This document shows, piece by piece, positions 1 to 8,980 of a stretch of 64,000 nucleotides of DNA. The position numbers and the translations under genes are program-made. How positions within the stretch are numbered: position 1 is the stretch's first letter; each line of letters starts with the position of its first letter. The stretch comes from Amycolatopsis aidingensis (GTDB lineage: Bacteria > Actinomycetota > Actinomycetes > Mycobacteriales > Pseudonocardiaceae). The notes under the pieces were generated by a model that saw only the letters and a program-made list of their open reading frames with translations, had not been told where the DNA came from and did no database searches. Location: contig NZ_CP076538.1 of the NCBI RefSeq assembly GCF_018885265.1, positions 2,702,001 through 2,766,000 of the forward strand, read 5' to 3'.

Positions 1-20
1 CTACCCACGCGAGCACCTGA

Positions 21-60
21 CGAGGGGCGGGTCCGGACGCACGGTCCGGCCCGCCCCTCG
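21..60 (+). terminator. Strong hairpin upstream of obg
   Basis: An 11-bp G+C stem (positions 21-31 with 50-60) is extended by a 6-bp inner stem (33-38 with 44-49) after one bulged T, around a 5-base loop. There is no T tract, as is usual for actinobacterial intrinsic terminators. obg normally follows rplU-rpmA, so this is probably the terminator of rpmA just outside the window; that neighbour is inferred. Confidence 0.6.
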
Positions 61-107
61 TTCACGTCGCCCGGGGTTTGTCAGAACTTTCGAAAGGTTA
101 TGGAGAC

Positions 108-1559
108 ATGGCGTCCCGGTTCGTTGACCGCGCGGTAATCCATCTGGCTGCGGGCAACGGCGGGAACGGGTGCGCCTCGGTGCACCGGGAGAAGTTCAAA
201 CCGCTCGGCGGCCCGGACGGCGGTAACGGGGGCAACGGCGGCGATGTGGTCCTGGTCGTCGACCCCGGGGTGCACACCCTGCTGGATTTCCACTTCCGTC
301 CGCATGCCCGCGCAGGCAACGGCAAGCAGGGCCAGGGCAGTCACCGCGCGGGCGCCGCGGGGGAGCCGCTGGAGCTGCGGGTTCCGGACGGGACCGTGGT
401 GCTCACCGAGGACGGCGAGCTGATCGCGGACCTCACCGGCCCCGGCACCCGGTTCGTCGCGGCCAAGGGCGGCCGGGGTGGGCTCGGTAACGCCGCCCTC
501 GCCTCCCGCGCCCGCAAGGCACCGGGCTTCGCCCTGCTCGGCGAGCCAGGGGAGGCCCGCGACCTGGTGCTGGAGCTGCGGTCGGTGGCCGATGTCGGCC
601 TACTGGGTTTTCCCTCGGCAGGCAAGTCCTCACTGATCTCGGTGCTGTCCGCGGCCCGGCCGAAGATCGCGGACTACCCGTTCACCACCCTGGTGCCCAA
701 CCTCGGCGTCGTCACCGCGGGCGACACCGTGTTCACCATGGCCGACGTGCCCGGCCTGATCCCAGGGGCCAGCGCGGGCAAGGGCCTCGGACTGGACTTT
801 CTCCGGCACATCGAGCGCTGCGCGGTGCTCGTGCACGTCATCGACTGCGCGACCTACGAGACTGGCAGGGACCCGGTGTCCGATATGGACGCGCTGGAGG
901 ACGAACTGGCGCAGTACACGCCCAGCCTCGGCGGTGATCTGGCCCAGCGGCCGCGGATCGTGGTGCTGAACAAGGTGGATGTTCCCGAGGCCGCGGAGCT
1001 CGCCGAACTGGTGCGGCCCGATTTCGCCGAACGCGGGCTGCGGGTGTTCGAGGTGTCCACGGCCTCCCGGCACGGGCTGAAAGAGCTCAGCTACGCGCTG
1101 GCCGCCGTGGTCGAGGAGTACCGCGCCGAGCAGCCGCCCGCGGAACCCGCCAAGGTGGTGGTGCGGCCGGTGGCCGTGGACGACAGCGGGTTCACGGTCG
1201 AACCGGACCCGGAGGAGCCGGGCGGGTTCATCGTGCGCGGGCCGCGCCCGGAACGCTGGATCCGGCAGACCGACTTCGGCAACGACGAGGCCATCGGTTA
1301 CCTCGCCGACCGGCTCAACCGGCTCGGGGTCGAGGAGGAACTGGCCCGTCAGGGCGCGCGGCCCGGTAGCCCGGTGACCATCGGCGATCGCACCTTCGAG
1401 TGGGAGCCGTCCACTCCGGCCGGGGTCGCGGCGCGGATGTCCGGCCGGGGCACCGACGCCCGGCTGGATGAGCACGGCCGGGTCGGCGCTGCGGAGCGCA
1501 AGGAGGCCCGCAGGATGCGCCGGGAGGGTACGTCCGAAGAGGACGACGAGCGTGAGTGA
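108..1559 (+). CDS. obg: GTPase Obg/CgtA
   Basis: A ribosome-associated GTPase of 50S assembly and stress control. The 483-residue protein has the three Obg parts: a glycine-rich N-terminal Obg fold (about residues 1-160), a G domain with P-loop GFPSAGKSS near residue 167, switch motif [13 protein letters not shown]3 DVPGLIPG and G4 NKVD near residue 288, and a C-terminal OCT domain followed by a charged tail. The ATG at 108 is chosen over a TTG 30 bases upstream because GGAG sits just before it and the protein then starts [12 protein letters not shown], as in the family. The stop overlaps the GTG start of proB, so the two are probably co-translated. Confidence 0.96.
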   Translation: MASRFVDRAVIHLAAGNGGNGCASVHREKFKPLGGPDGGNGGNGGDVVLVVDPGVHTLLDFHFRPHARAGNGKQGQGSHRAGAAGEPLELRVPDGTVVLTEDGELIADLTGPGTRFVAAKGGRGGLGNAALASRARKAPGFALLGEPGEARDLVLELRSVADVGLLGFPSAGKSSLISVLSAARPKIADYPFTTLVPNLGVVTAGDTVFTMADVPGLIPGASAGKGLGLDFLRHIERCAVLVHVIDCATYETGRDPVSDMDALEDELAQYTPSLGGDLAQRPRIVVLNKVDVPEAAELAELVRPDFAERGLRVFEVSTASRHGLKELSYALAAVVEEYRAEQPPAEPAKVVVRPVAVDDSGFTVEPDPEEPGGFIVRGPRPERWIRQTDFGNDEAIGYLADRLNRLGVEEELARQGARPGSPVTIGDRTFEWEPSTPAGVAARMSGRGTDARLDEHGRVGAAERKEARRMRREGTSEEDDERE

Positions 1560-2661
1560 GACCAGGCAGGCCATCGCGGCCGCGAAGCGGCTTGTGGTCA
1601 AGGTCGGTTCTTCCGCGCTCACCTCGGCAGGCGACGGTCTGGACGTGGCCAGGCTGGACGCGCTGGTGGACGCGATCGCCGCGCGGGTGGCCGCGGGCAG
1701 CCAGCTCGTGCTGGTGTCCAGCGGTGCCATCGGGGCCGGGCTCGCGCCGCTCGCGCTGGGTACCCGGCCGCGGGACCTGGCCACCCAGCAGGCCGCCGCC
1801 AGCGTCGGCCAGCTCGCGCTGGCGCACGCCTACGCCGAGTCCTTCGGCCGCTACTCGCTCACGGTCGGCCAGGTCCTGTTGACCTCCGACGATGTGGTGC
1901 GGCGCGCGCACTACCGCAATGCCGAGCGCACCTTCTCCCGGTTGCTGGCACTCGGCGCGGTGCCGGTGGTGAACGAGAACGACACCGTCGCCACCGAGGA
2001 GATCCGGTTCGGCGACAACGACCGGCTCGCCGCCCTGGTCGCACACCTCATCGGTGCCGATGGCCTGGTGCTGCTGTCCGATGTGGATGCCCTGTACGAC
2101 GGGGATCCCCGGGACGGGGCGACCCGTAAGGTCACCGAGGTCACGGGTGAGTCCGATATCGAGGGCCTCACCGTGGGCATGTCCAGCTCCGGGCTCGGCA
2201 CCGGCGGCATGGTGTCCAAACTGGCCGCCGCGCGTACCGCAGCCGCGGCGGGTGTGCCGGTGCTGCTGGCCGCCGCCGCCGAAGCGCCGCAGGCCCTGGC
2301 CGCTGCCGCGGTCGGTACCGCGTTCCGCCCCGCGGGCTCCCGGCTGTCCGCGCGCCGCTTCTGGCTGGGCTATGCGGCGGGCACGACCGGAAGGTTGCAT
2401 CTGGACGATGGCGCGGTCGCCGCCGTGGTGGACCGCAGGCGTTCGCTGCTGGCGGCCGGGATCACCGGGGTCGACGGCGACTTCCAGGCCGGGGACGTGG
2501 TGGACCTGGTCGATCCGGCGCAACAGGTCGTCGCCCGCGGGGTGGTGGCCTTCGACGTGGCCGAGCTGCCCGCGCTGATCGGGCGATCCAGCCACGAGCT
2601 CCCCGCCGAGCAGCGCCGCGAGGTCGTGCACGCCGACGATCTCGTGCCCCTGCGCCGGTAG
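1552..2661 (+). CDS. proB: Glutamate 5-kinase
   Basis: Phosphorylates glutamate in the first step of proline synthesis, in the cytosol. The 369-residue protein opens with the amino-acid-kinase motif [12 protein letters not shown], has the glutamate-binding stretch [17 protein letters not shown] in the middle, and ends in a roughly 75-residue PUA domain, giving the full length of the long ProB form. The GTG at 1552 overlaps the last codons of obg by 8 bases and gives the conserved N-terminus [13 protein letters not shown]; the frame is open further upstream but unconserved. The obg-proB order is usual in actinobacteria. proA is not in the window. Confidence 0.95.
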   Translation: MSETRQAIAAAKRLVVKVGSSALTSAGDGLDVARLDALVDAIAARVAAGSQLVLVSSGAIGAGLAPLALGTRPRDLATQQAAASVGQLALAHAYAESFGRYSLTVGQVLLTSDDVVRRAHYRNAERTFSRLLALGAVPVVNENDTVATEEIRFGDNDRLAALVAHLIGADGLVLLSDVDALYDGDPRDGATRKVTEVTGESDIEGLTVGMSSSGLGTGGMVSKLAAARTAAAAGVPVLLAAAAEAPQALAAAAVGTAFRPAGSRLSARRFWLGYAAGTTGRLHLDDGAVAAVVDRRRSLLAAGITGVDGDFQAGDVVDLVDPAQQVVARGVVAFDVAELPALIGRSSHELPAEQRREVVHADDLVPLRR

Positions 2662-2664
2662 GGG

Positions 2665-2886
2665 CTACCCGGTGAACAGGCGGTCCAGGCGGTAGTCGAC
2701 GAACGCCACCGCTTCTTTCGCGGTGTACGAGCCGATGAGGACGCTCACGGCCAGCCCTGCGGTCAGTGCGATCAGGCTCTCCACCTCGATGAGTGCGTCG
2801 GTGCCCGCCGGCTGCGCCTGCTCCACCAGCGGCACGAGCTGGGACGCGAGGTCCCGCGGGATCCCCAGTGACGAGGCGAGGAAACG
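2665..2886 (-). pseudogene. C-terminal remnant of a TetR-family regulator
   Basis: About 73 codons on the minus strand read RFLASSLGIPRDLASQLVPL and end YRLDRLFTG before TAG. This resembles the last helices of TetR ligand domains: a dimer helix, then a closing motif ending in DRLF. An in-frame TAA at 2887-2889 lies directly upstream and there is no start codon or helix-turn-helix, so only about a third of a regulator is left. It abuts a damaged hydrolase on the other strand. Family assignment rests on the tail pattern only. Confidence 0.6.
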
Positions 2887-3469
2887 TTATGCGGAGGTGT
2901 ACGACGCGATCCTGGACTGGCCGTTGCCCTACGAGGACCTGACGGTCGAGACGTCCTTCGGGCCGACCTACGTGCGGCGCAGTGGCGGTGACGGCGAACC
3001 GCTCGTCCTGCTGCACGGCATGTCGGACACTTCCCTGATGTGGCAACCGTACGTGGCCGGGCTGGGGCCGGACCACGCGCTGTACGCGGTGGACTCGATG
3101 GGAAAGCCGGGCCGCACCGTGCAGACGGCTCCGATGCTCGACGCACGGTCCAACGCGGACTGGCTGGCCGAGGTACTGGACGGTCTGGGGCACGACAAGG
3201 TCCACCTGGTTGGCCTTTCGCGCGGCGGCTGGCTCGCGCTCAACCAGGCGATCCACGCGCCGGAGCGGGTTTCCCGGGTGACCGTCTTCGATCCCGCCGG
3301 TTTCTTCCGGTCCTGGCGCAAGGTGCGGGGCTACCTCGTACTGGGGTTGCTGCGGCTCGCCCGGCTGGTGCCGGACGTCGAGGTCGAGATCGTGCACACC
3401 TCCCACGGCCTGGGCCTGGTGGAACCGGCCTTTCTTCGCGACCGGATCCTGGGCCACACGCGTTCGTGA
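2879..3469 (+). pseudogene. Degenerate alpha/beta hydrolase
   Basis: About 196 codons of an alpha/beta hydrolase. RKRYAEVYDAILDWPLPYEDL resembles a near-N-terminal segment of the family. It is followed by the oxyanion strand LVLLHGMSD, the nucleophile elbow VGLSRGGW and the strand VTVFDPAGFF. The sequence then passes from ARLVPD almost directly into a C-terminal-looking segment with SHGLGLVEPAFLRDRIL. The loop that should carry the catalytic acid is missing, and intact relatives are about 270-290 residues. No start codon with a ribosome site lies at the homologous N-terminus. The gene looks damaged both at its 5' end and internally; translation from an upstream chance start cannot be excluded. 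Confidence 0.65.
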
Positions 3470-3486
3470 CGTTCAGCTGGTGAGCG

Positions 3487-4767
3487 CTATCGGAGCTCGG
3501 TGTTCCTGGTCTCCGGCAGGCTGAGGATCACCAGGAACCCGACCACCGCCCCGGCGGTGACGTACCAGAAGAAGACCGAGGATGCGCCCGCCTTCGCCAG
3601 GGCACTGATGATCAGCGGGGCGGTGCCGCCGAAGCAGGCGACCGTCAGGTTGTACCAGGCACCGATCCCGAGCGCGCGCAGGCGGGTGGGGAACAGTTCG
3701 CTCATGACGGCCGGGGCGATCGAGGTCATCGCGGTGTAGCAGGCCAGGCCCACGCAGAAGACGGCAAGCAGGTTCCAGATCCCTGGTCGCACCAAAGTGG
3801 ACAGTGGCACGATGAGCACCGCGGTGGCCGCGGACCAGGCCAGTAGCTGCGGTTTGCGGCCGAACCGGTCGGACAACGCGCCCATCGGGTACTGCAGGGC
3901 CACGAACAGCGCGGTGGCGATGGACAGGGCAAGGAACACCTCCACCTCGTCCACGCCCCGGTTGTTCACCGCGAAGGGGGTGAGCGCGCTGAAGAAGGTG
4001 TAGTAGCAGAGGGTGGACAGCATCGTGAAACCGACCAGCTGCCCGACGGCCTTGGGATGCTGCCGCAACGTGGTCGCGAGTGGATGCGGCACCCGGCGGG
4101 CCGCCTGCTTGTTCTGCTGGTACTGCTCGGTTTCCGCGAGGTTGCGGCGCAGCCAGAGCCCGATCACCCCGAGTGCCCCGCCCACCAGGAACGGGATGCG
4201 CCAGCCGAAGGACTCCATCTGCGCCTGCTCCAGCGTGCGCGCCAGCACGAACCCGAGGATGGATGCGATCAGCACCGCGCTGCCGGTGGAGATGTAGAAG
4301 AACGAGGAATAGCGGCCCCGCCGGTTCGCCGGGGCGATCTCCCCGAGATAGGCCGAGGCGTTGGAGACCTCGCCACCCAGTGAGAGCCCCTGCGCCACCC
4401 TGGCCAGCAGCAACATGACCGGGGCGAGCCAGCCGACCTGCTCGAAGGTGGGCAGCACGCCGATCAGCACCGAGCCGCCCGCCATCAGCATGATCGTGAG
4501 GATCATCGCCGGTTTGCGGCCGCGCAGGTCCGCGAACCGGCCGAGTAGCATCCCGCCGAGCGGGCGGAAGAAGAAGGCCAGTGCGTAGGTGGCGAAGGTG
4601 TTGATCTCGGCGAGCTCGCCAGGGAAGAAGGCGCTCGCGAAGTAGATGCTGAACGTCGCGTAGATCGTCCAGTCGAACCATTCCAGCGCGTTGCCGATGC
4701 TGGCGGCCACCAGCTTCCGTACCGGCAGCCGATGTCTGGCGGCAGGCCGTACCTGAGCCTCGACCAC
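3487..4767 (-). CDS. MFS transporter, metabolite:H+ symporter family
   Basis: A 426-residue inner-membrane protein with about 12 hydrophobic helices. The N-terminal VAASIGNALEWFDWTIYATF and loop GRFADLRGRKPA are typical of the MHS branch (KgtP, ProP, ShiA), which imports carboxylates, betaines or shikimate with protons; the substrate cannot be told. The GTG at 4767 has GGAGG four bases upstream. It is convergent with the damaged hydrolase and separated by about 90 bases from the helicase upstream on the same strand. The protein is complete. Confidence 0.85.
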   Translation of the reverse strand: MVEAQVRPAARHRLPVRKLVAASIGNALEWFDWTIYATFSIYFASAFFPGELAEINTFATYALAFFFRPLGGMLLGRFADLRGRKPAMILTIMLMAGGSVLIGVLPTFEQVGWLAPVMLLLARVAQGLSLGGEVSNASAYLGEIAPANRRGRYSSFFYISTGSAVLIASILGFVLARTLEQAQMESFGWRIPFLVGGALGVIGLWLRRNLAETEQYQQNKQAARRVPHPLATTLRQHPKAVGQLVGFTMLSTLCYYTFFSALTPFAVNNRGVDEVEVFLALSIATALFVALQYPMGALSDRFGRKPQLLAWSAATAVLIVPLSTLVRPGIWNLLAVFCVGLACYTAMTSIAPAVMSELFPTRLRALGIGAWYNLTVACFGGTAPLIISALAKAGASSVFFWYVTAGAVVGFLVILSLPETRNTELR

Positions 4768-4860
4768 GCCGCCTCCCCAGTGCGTTCCGGCGTCCTCCTG
4801 GCCAATGTGGGAACTTTGCCACAGTGCGCCCCGGATTCGTAAGGTCCTGACCCCGGCGGC

Positions 4861-6966
4861 TCAGGATGTGGACGCGAGCACGAACGGCAGCACCGCGGGT
4901 GCGCCGGCCTCGCGCAGCAGCCGCGCGGCCAGGGTCATGGTCCAGCCGGTGTCGATGAGGTCGTCCACCAGCAGCACCGGCCCTGCCACTCCGGCCAGCG
5001 CGGACCGCAGGTCCTCGGGCAGGGTGAGCCGGTTCCAGAGATCGGCGAGCCGCTGCGCGCTGTTGGCCCTGCGCGGCGGCGGCCCCGCAGGCTCGACCAT
5101 GCCGAGCAGGGGCAGCCTGCCCACCTCGGACAGCTTGCTCACCAGGCTCCGCACCAGGTTCGGCCTGGTCCGGGCGGAGATCCCGGCCACGGCCACGGGG
5201 CGGGCCGGCCAGTCCCATGCGGCGAGCACGGCGAGGCAGGCCTGGAACACCTGCTCGGGCACGGCCTGGTCGGTCGCCCGAGTGCCGACCAGTTCGCGCA
5301 GCCGGTTCCCCCAGCCGATGTCGGTGAGCCTGCCAAGTGCCCGGCCGGGGTCGGCCTGCTGCGCCGCGCTGATCTTGCCGGACAGCGGCACGTCCAGGGC
5401 GCCCATCCCGGTCGGCCACTGTTTGCGCGGCGGCAGTTCGAGGCCCGGCCGCCGCAGGCGTTCCTGGGTGCTGGCGGTCGTGCCAGCGGAGACCTCCACC
5501 GGCCAGCGCCTGCCGGTGCAGTTGTCGCAGCGACCGCAGGGCGCCGCGTGCGGATCGTCGAGCTGGCGCAGCAGGTACTCCATCCGGCAGCCCGTGGTGT
5601 CCAGGTACCCGAGCATGGCCTGCTGCTCGTCCGCCCTGGCCTGGCTCACCCGCCGGTACCGTTCGGCGTCGTAGCGCCACTCCTGCCCGGTGCTCTCCCA
5701 GCCGCCGCGGACCCTGCGTACCGCGCCGTCCACGTCCAGCACCTTGAGCACCATCTCCAACCGGGAGCGGGACAGTTCCACCACCGGTTCCAGCGCCGCG
5801 GTGGACAGCGGGCGATCCGCGTGCGCCAGCGCGTGCAGCACCTGGGTGACCCGCTGCTCGTCCGGAAAGGCCAGCGAGCCGAAGTACCGCCAGATCTCGG
5901 CGTCCTCGGCTCCTGGCAGCAGGACCACCTCGGCACGCTCGACCCCGCGCCCGGCCCTGCCGACCTGCTGGTAGTAGGCGATCGGCGAGGAGGGGGCGCC
6001 GAGATGCACCACGAAACCCAGGTCCGGCTTGTCGAATCCCATACCCAGCGCCGAGGTCGCCACCAGTGCCTTGACCCGGTTGGCGAGCAGGTCGTCCTCG
6101 GCCGCGTGCCGCTCGGCCGGGTCGGTCCGCCCGGTGTAGGCGGCCACCTGGTACCCGTGCTCGGCCAGCAGGCCCGCGACATCGTGCGCGGCGGCGACGG
6201 TGAGCGTGTAGACGATGCCGGAGCCCGGCAGCTCGGCCAGGTGCTCGGCGAGCCAGCCGAGCCTGGCCTCGGCCGTCGGTGGGGTGACCACGGCCAGGTG
6301 CAGGCTTTCCCGGTCCAGTGGCCCGCGCAGCACCAGGGCATCACCCTCGTGGCCGACGCCGAGCTGGTCGGCCACATCGGTCACCACCCGGTCGTTGGCG
6401 GTGGCGGTGGTGGCCAGCACGGGCACCCCGTCCGGGAGGTCGGCCAGCAGGGTGCGCAGCCGCCGGTAGTCGGGCCGGAAGTCGTGCCCCCAGTCGGAGA
6501 TGCAGTGCGCCTCGTCCACGACCAGCAGCCCGGCGGAGGCGGTGAGCTTGGGCAGCACGGCGTCCCGGAAGTCGGGGTTGTTCAGCCGTTCCGGGCTGAC
6601 CAGCAGCACGTCCACCTCGCCGGCCGCGATCCTGGCCTGCACCTCGTCCCATTCCTGCGGGTTGGCCGAGTTCATCGTGGCGGCGTGGATGCCGGCGCGG
6701 CCGGCCGCCGCGATCTGGTTGCGCATCAGGGCCAGTAACGGCGAGATGATCACGGTCGGACCGCTGGCCTGGCGGCGCAGCAGCGCGGTGGCGAGGAAGT
6801 ACACGGCCGACTTGCCCCAGCCGGTGCGCTGCACGACCAGGGCCCGCCGCCGGTGCGCGACCAGCGCCTCGATGGCCGCCCACTGGTCCGCGCGCAGCAC
6901 GGCGTCCGCTCCGGCCAGTGCGCGGAGCAGGTCGGCGGCTTGTTCGCGGAGGTTCTCGGTGTCCAC
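4861..6966 (-). CDS. RecQ-family DNA helicase with C-terminal phosphoribosyltransferase domain
   Basis: An ATP-dependent 3'-5' DNA helicase of about 701 residues. It shows the RecQ motif 0 Gln, Walker A GWGKSAVYFL, DEAH box VVDEAHCISDWGHDFRPDYR, motif VI GRAGRG and a RecQ zinc cluster (GCRMEYLL, then CGRCDNC). After a winged-helix part, the last 200 residues form a type I phosphoribosyltransferase-like domain with the PRPP loop VLLVDDLIDTGWT. The start is taken as GTG 6966 (VDTENLREQAADLL), because the 39 codons upstream look non-coding. The fusion is known from actinobacteria, but the role of the PRTase part is not established to my knowledge. Confidence 0.88.
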   Translation of the reverse strand: MDTENLREQAADLLRALAGADAVLRADQWAAIEALVAHRRRALVVQRTGWGKSAVYFLATALLRRQASGPTVIISPLLALMRNQIAAAGRAGIHAATMNSANPQEWDEVQARIAAGEVDVLLVSPERLNNPDFRDAVLPKLTASAGLLVVDEAHCISDWGHDFRPDYRRLRTLLADLPDGVPVLATTATANDRVVTDVADQLGVGHEGDALVLRGPLDRESLHLAVVTPPTAEARLGWLAEHLAELPGSGIVYTLTVAAAHDVAGLLAEHGYQVAAYTGRTDPAERHAAEDDLLANRVKALVATSALGMGFDKPDLGFVVHLGAPSSPIAYYQQVGRAGRGVERAEVVLLPGAEDAEIWRYFGSLAFPDEQRVTQVLHALAHADRPLSTAALEPVVELSRSRLEMVLKVLDVDGAVRRVRGGWESTGQEWRYDAERYRRVSQARADEQQAMLGYLDTTGCRMEYLLRQLDDPHAAPCGRCDNCTGRRWPVEVSAGTTASTQERLRRPGLELPPRKQWPTGMGALDVPLSGKISAAQQADPGRALGRLTDIGWGNRLRELVGTRATDQAVPEQVFQACLAVLAAWDWPARPVAVAGISARTRPNLVRSLVSKLSEVGRLPLLGMVEPAGPPPRRANSAQRLADLWNRLTLPEDLRSALAGVAGPVLLVDDLIDTGWTMTLAARLLREAGAPAVLPFVLASTS

Positions 6967-7120
6967 GGCGCCAGGTCTACCGCATCGGACCGACGCCGCG
7001 CGCGGCGGACTTGACCGTCCGGGAGTGAGTGGACCGTTCGTGCCGTTTATCGCAGCGAACGGGTGATTCACGCCACAGGCCACAATCGCGTCATGGACCG
7101 CCGACCAGGGACTCTCCAGG

Positions 7121-7154
7121 GCATGTCAGCACTCGGGGGGAGTGGCTGGCATGC
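7121..7154 (+). promoter_or_regulatory. Imperfect stem-loop in the recQ-nadD intergenic region
   Basis: A stem of about 14 bp with one bulged G and one G-T pair, closed by five G (7135-7139), begins and ends with GCATG/CATGC. It lies in the 303-base gap between the divergent recQ-like gene and nadD. That gap otherwise holds the longer inverted repeat at 7185-7241 and no convincing gene. Function unknown. Confidence 0.3.
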
Positions 7155-7184
7155 GGCGGTTGCCCCCTTGGACCGCCGGACAAA

Positions 7185-7241
7185 GCGCGGTGCGTGGGTC
7201 AGACAGGGCCGGGGAGCGGAACGCCGACCCACGCACCGCGC
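7185..7241 (+). repeat. Perfect 16-bp inverted repeat before nadD
   Basis: The 16-base arms at 7185-7200 and 7226-7241 are exact reverse complements, separated by 25 bases. The right arm overlaps where the -35 element would lie for a possible TATAGG -10 box at 7254-7259, just ahead of the nadD ATG at 7270. It could be a cruciform or operator, or an RNA hairpin if transcription starts further upstream. There is no T tract, and no gene ending nearby for it to terminate. Confidence 0.5.
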
Positions 7242-7269
7242 GTGATCTCGGTGTATAGGGTTGGTTGCC

Positions 7270-7869
7270 ATGTCGCCACGTCGTATCGGGGTAATGGGGG
7301 GCACCTTCGACCCTGTGCACCACGGTCACCTGGTCGCCGCCAGCGAGGTGCAGGCCCGGTTCAGCCTCGACGAGGTCGTTTTCGTGCCTACCGGCCAGCC
7401 ATGGCAGAAGTCCGGCCGTACCGTCACCAAGGCCGAGGACCGCTACCTGATGACGGTCATCGCCACGGCCTCCAACCCGGTGTTCTCGGTGAGCAGGGTG
7501 GACATCGACCGCGGTGGGCAGACCTACACCGTGGACACCCTGCGGGACCTGCGCGCCGAGTACCCGGAGGACGAGCTGTACTTCATCACCGGCGCCGACG
7601 CCCTGGAACAGATCCTGACCTGGCGAAACGCCGAGGAGCTTTTCACCCTCGCGCATTTCATCGGGGTGACAAGGCCCGGTTACCACCTCAACGACCACCA
7701 CCTGCCCAGCGGCAAGGTCAGCCTGGTCGAGGTGACCGCGATGGCGATCTCCTCCACCGGCTGCAGGGAGCGGGTGGGACGCGGCGAACCGGTCTGGTAC
7801 CTGGTGCCCGACGGGGTGGTCCGGTACATCGACAAGCGCAAGCTGTACCGCGGCAGGCCAGCGGGCTGA
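7270..7869 (+). CDS. nadD: Nicotinate-mononucleotide adenylyltransferase
   Basis: Couples nicotinate mononucleotide and ATP to form deamido-NAD in NAD synthesis. The 199-residue protein has the nucleotidyltransferase motif [12 protein letters not shown] at its N-terminus, and a late [10 protein letters not shown] in the place of the usual ISSTxIR motif. ATG 7270 is preferred over TTG 7261 because the family begins right before [12 protein letters not shown]. It starts the run nadD-rsfS-gpgP-octT-degV, an order shared with mycobacteria. Confidence 0.95.
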   Translation: MSPRRIGVMGGTFDPVHHGHLVAASEVQARFSLDEVVFVPTGQPWQKSGRTVTKAEDRYLMTVIATASNPVFSVSRVDIDRGGQTYTVDTLRDLRAEYPEDELYFITGADALEQILTWRNAEELFTLAHFIGVTRPGYHLNDHHLPSGKVSLVEVTAMAISSTGCRERVGRGEPVWYLVPDGVVRYIDKRKLYRGRPAG

Positions 7870-7946
7870 GGCCCGGTGAAGGGCCGCGTTTCCGACAGCC
7901 GGGTGAAGTACCCTTCTGCGGGCGTACCCATACCCGAAGGAGCACT

Positions 7947-8357
7947 GTGGCAGCGACGGCCGAGGCACGAGAACTGGCGGTGGTGGCCGCCCACGCGGCG
8001 GCGGACAAGAAGGCTATCGACGTGGTCGTGCTCGATGTCTCCGATCAGCTGGTGATCACCGACGCGTTCGTCATCGCGTCCGCGCCCAATGAGCGGCAGG
8101 TCGGTGCGATCGTGGACAACGTCGAGGAGAAGCTGCGGATCGCGGGCCACAAGCCGACGCGCAGGGAGGGCGCCAGGGAAGGGCGCTGGGTGCTGCTGGA
8201 CTACGTGGACGTCGTCGTGCATGTCCAACACGACGAGGAGCGGTCGTTCTACGGGCTGGAGCGACTCTGGAAGGACTGCCCCCGGATCGAGGTCGAGGGC
8301 CTGGAGGCGCGCGCGGCCGCGGCGGACGCGCCGGATCAGGAGGACGGCAGCTCGTGA
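7947..8357 (+). CDS. rsfS: Ribosomal silencing factor RsfS
   Basis: Binds ribosomal protein uL14 and blocks 30S/50S joining when nutrients run low. The 136-residue protein has the family core DVVVLDVSDQLVITDAFVIA, REGAREGRWVLLDYVDVVVH and FYGLERLW. The GTG at 7947 has GAAGGAG five bases upstream and gives the usual short N-terminus; the frame is open far upstream over nadD but is non-coding there. Its stop overlaps the next start by four bases (GTGA). The tail after residue 120 is acidic and not conserved. Confidence 0.95.
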   Translation: MAATAEARELAVVAAHAAADKKAIDVVVLDVSDQLVITDAFVIASAPNERQVGAIVDNVEEKLRIAGHKPTRREGAREGRWVLLDYVDVVVHVQHDEERSFYGLERLWKDCPRIEVEGLEARAAAADAPDQEDGSS

Positions 8358-8980
8358 GCCTGCGGCGGCTCGTACTGTGGCGGCACGGTGAGACCGACTA
8401 CAACGCCAGTGGGCGGATGCAGGGACACCTGGATTCGGCGCTGACGCAGGTCGGCTGGAACCAGGCCCGGTTCGCCGCGCCCGCGCTGGCCCGGTTCGAG
8501 CCGGAGCTGGTCATCGCCTCCGACCTGCACCGGGCGACCGACACCGCCACCGTGCTCACCGAGGCGATCGGGGTGCCGCTGCGCATCGACAAGCGGCTGC
8601 GGGAGACCCATCTCGGGGAGTGGCAGGGGCTCACCGGCGCGCAGGTGGACGAACGCGCGCCGGGGGAGCGGGAGCGCTGGCGGTCCGATCCCACCTGGGC
8701 GCCGCCGGGCGGGGAGTCCAGGGTCGAGGTGGCCGACCGGGCCTTCGACGTGGTCGCCGATCTGCGCGGTCCCGGATCGGACGGCGGGGAGACCGTGCTG
8801 CTGGCCGCGCACGGTGGCCTGATCACCGCGCTCACCGCGCGCCTGCTGGAACTGCCGGTGCAGGTCTGGCCCTCGCTCGGCGGCATCGACAACTGCCACT
8901 GGGTGGAGCTCGGCCGCCGGGACGGCCGGTGGCGGCTGCACGCCTATAACGCCGGCATCACGGGTTCCGGCCACCGTTGA
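8354..8980 (+). CDS. gpgP: Glucosyl-3-phosphoglycerate phosphatase (histidine phosphatase family)
   Basis: A 208-residue histidine phosphatase with the RHGETDYN catalytic motif near residue 11, RLRETHLGEWQG and the second histidine in AAHGGLI. Genes like this are often called phosphoglycerate mutase. The pattern RLRETHLGEWQGLT, TWAPPGGESRV and AAHGGLITAL closely follows mycobacterial GpgP, which dephosphorylates glucosyl-3-phosphoglycerate in methylglucose lipopolysaccharide synthesis. The neighbour octT works in the same pathway. GTG overlaps the rsfS stop. The specific substrate is inferred from similarity and position. Confidence 0.8.
   Translation: MSLRRLVLWRHGETDYNASGRMQGHLDSALTQVGWNQARFAAPALARFEPELVIASDLHRATDTATVLTEAIGVPLRIDKRLRETHLGEWQGLTGAQVDERAPGERERWRSDPTWAPPGGESRVEVADRAFDVVADLRGPGSDGGETVLLAAHGGLITALTARLLELPVQVWPSLGGIDNCHWVELGRRDGRWRLHAYNAGITGSGHR

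Noticed and set aside
3473..5680. Long minus-strand frame spanning the MFS gene and part of the helicase gene
   Set aside because: It lies in another frame of the same strand as two recognisable genes and its translation is Arg/Ala/Gly-rich without domains.
7063..7245. Possible 60-residue protein in the recQ-nadD gap
   Set aside because: No ribosome site, low-complexity basic translation, and the frame runs through both inverted repeats.
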